Positions 63,384-64,000 of a stretch of DNA of 64,000 nucleotides are shown piece by piece. The notes beneath the pieces were generated by a model. That model had not been told where the DNA came from and did no database searches. It saw nothing but the letters and a program-made list of their open reading frames with translations. Position 1 is the stretch's first letter; each line of letters starts with the position of its first letter. The stretch is from Yaniella halotolerans DSM 15476 (GTDB lineage Bacteria > Actinomycetota > Actinomycetes > Actinomycetales > Micrococcaceae): contig NZ_ATVQ01000002.1 of the NCBI RefSeq assembly GCF_000420805.1, positions 186,001 to 250,000 of the forward strand, given 5' to 3'. A program made the position numbers and the translations under genes.

Positions 63384-64000
63384 TATTGCCCCACCATCGA
63401 CTGACCACATACGCGCAGGGTTGTGCCGTTGATTCCAGCTGAAGCATCTGCATGGAACAGTGCAATCGCTTCGGCAACATCCACTGGACGACCACCCTGT
63501 TGGAGAGAGTTCATTCGACGCGCCACTTCACGGGTTGCTGTTGGCATTGCATCGGTCATCGCTGTTTCGATGAATCCTGGTGCTACCGCGTTGATCGATC
63601 CGCCGGACTCCCCCAGCAGTTCAGCATAGGCCTGTGTCATACCTATGATCCCGGCTTTTGCCGCGGCATAGTTGGTTTGTCCGCGGTTGCCTGCAATCCC
63701 TGAAGTAGAAGACAGCGAAGTGATCCGTAAGCTGTCAGCCACAATCCCGTCTCCACGTGCTTGGAGTAGCTGCTCATTGATGCGCAGTGGCGCTGTGATA
63801 TTGACGGCGATCAGCGAGTCCCAGCGACTGTCATCCATGTTGGCCAGGAGCTTGTCACGGGTGATACCGGCGTTATGCACGATACCGTCGAGTCGGCCGA
63901 AGCGCTCCCCTGCTTTTTGGAGTAACTGATCTCCGGCATCTTCGGCAGTAATGTCCATTTGGACAGCGATGCCGCCGACTCGGTTCATGACGTCAGACAA
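63383..64000 (-). CDS. 3-oxoacyl-ACP reductase, SDR family (partial, 5' end outside the window)
   Basis: The C-terminal 205 residues of a short-chain dehydrogenase. The NAG motif (HNAGITRDK) and active-site Ser and Tyr-Lys ([22 protein letters not shown]) are present; the NAD(P) Rossmann glycine motif lies beyond the right edge. It resembles the long FabG4-type reductases that are found with MaoC and thiolase genes in actinobacteria. Confidence 0.9.
   Translation of the reverse strand: MSDVMNRVGGIAVQMDITAEDAGDQLLQKAGERFGRLDGIVHNAGITRDKLLANMDDSRWDSLIAVNITAPLRINEQLLQARGDGIVADSLRITSLSSTSGIAGNRGQTNYAAAKAGIIGMTQAYAELLGESGGSINAVAPGFIETAMTDAMPTATREVARRMNSLQQGGRPVDVAEAIALFHADASAGINGTTLRVCGQSMVGQ

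Noticed and set aside
1-64000. CRISPR arrays, rRNA genes, prophage or plasmid genes
   Set aside because: No regularly spaced repeats with spacers, no rRNA sequence and no phage structural or plasmid replication genes were seen.

Overview
The window is a chromosomal segment from a Gram-positive actinobacterium, most likely a member of the Micrococcales close to the Micrococcaceae. It has moderate rather than very high GC and frequent GTG and TTG starts. Lineage markers include rbpA, the pupylation genes, two mycothiol genes (mshA, mshC), an actinobacterial cta/qcr respiratory set with diheme QcrC, a fused PafB-PafC regulator, and conserved unknowns DUF3097, DUF3043, DUF3054 and DUF5703. The genus cannot be fixed from sequence alone; the mid-range GC would suit Yaniella or Enteractinococcus-like organisms (inference).

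Layout. 0-24 kb is a mostly plus-strand housekeeping block. It holds rpsT (minus), lepA, hemW, hrcA with a CIRCE operator, dnaJ, rsmE, phoH, ybeY, a CBS/CorC membrane protein, era, leuA behind a probable attenuator with a short leader peptide, recO, uppS, pyrD, an M20 dipeptidase, an A-type Fe-S protein, and ctaC-ctaD-ctaF. 24.3-26.75 kb is an insertion-sequence graveyard: an internally deleted IS21-type element with intact inverted ends, two other IS21-family fragments, and an IS1249-like transposase tail. 26.8-31.2 kb is the minus-strand ctaE-qcrC-qcrA-qcrB operon, which with ctaCDF would make the bc1-aa3 branch of the respiratory chain. 31.5-37.3 kb holds trpD, a stand-alone RAM-domain protein, small membrane and regulatory genes, nfeD-SPFH and rbpA. 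It also holds a strong dif-like XerC/XerD site at 34330-34357.

37.3-61 kb is almost entirely minus strand. It carries a polyprenol mannose synthase, an amidohydrolase-like protein without the usual metal ligands, a HelY-type helicase, tatC-tatA, pafBC, two FKBP-type prolyl isomerases, pafA-pup-dop-arc, trmI, a site-2 protease, mshC, uppP, an acyl-CoA dehydrogenase and an M20 peptidase. The right edge has tRNA-Leu(GAG), mshA, a MaoC-like protein and a partial FabG-type reductase.

Three themes stand out. First, genes left of about 24 kb mostly point right and genes right of about 37 kb mostly point left, meeting around the dif-like site, so the window probably spans the replication terminus. 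Second, the pupylation locus is complete (ligase, tag, depupylase, AAA ATPase) but has no prcBA proteasome core genes in the usual place, and the ATPase lacks the C-terminal docking tail. This points to pupylation without a 20S proteasome, as known from corynebacteria. Third, leuA appears to be controlled by a leader peptide with a run of leucine codons that can pair with downstream RNA.
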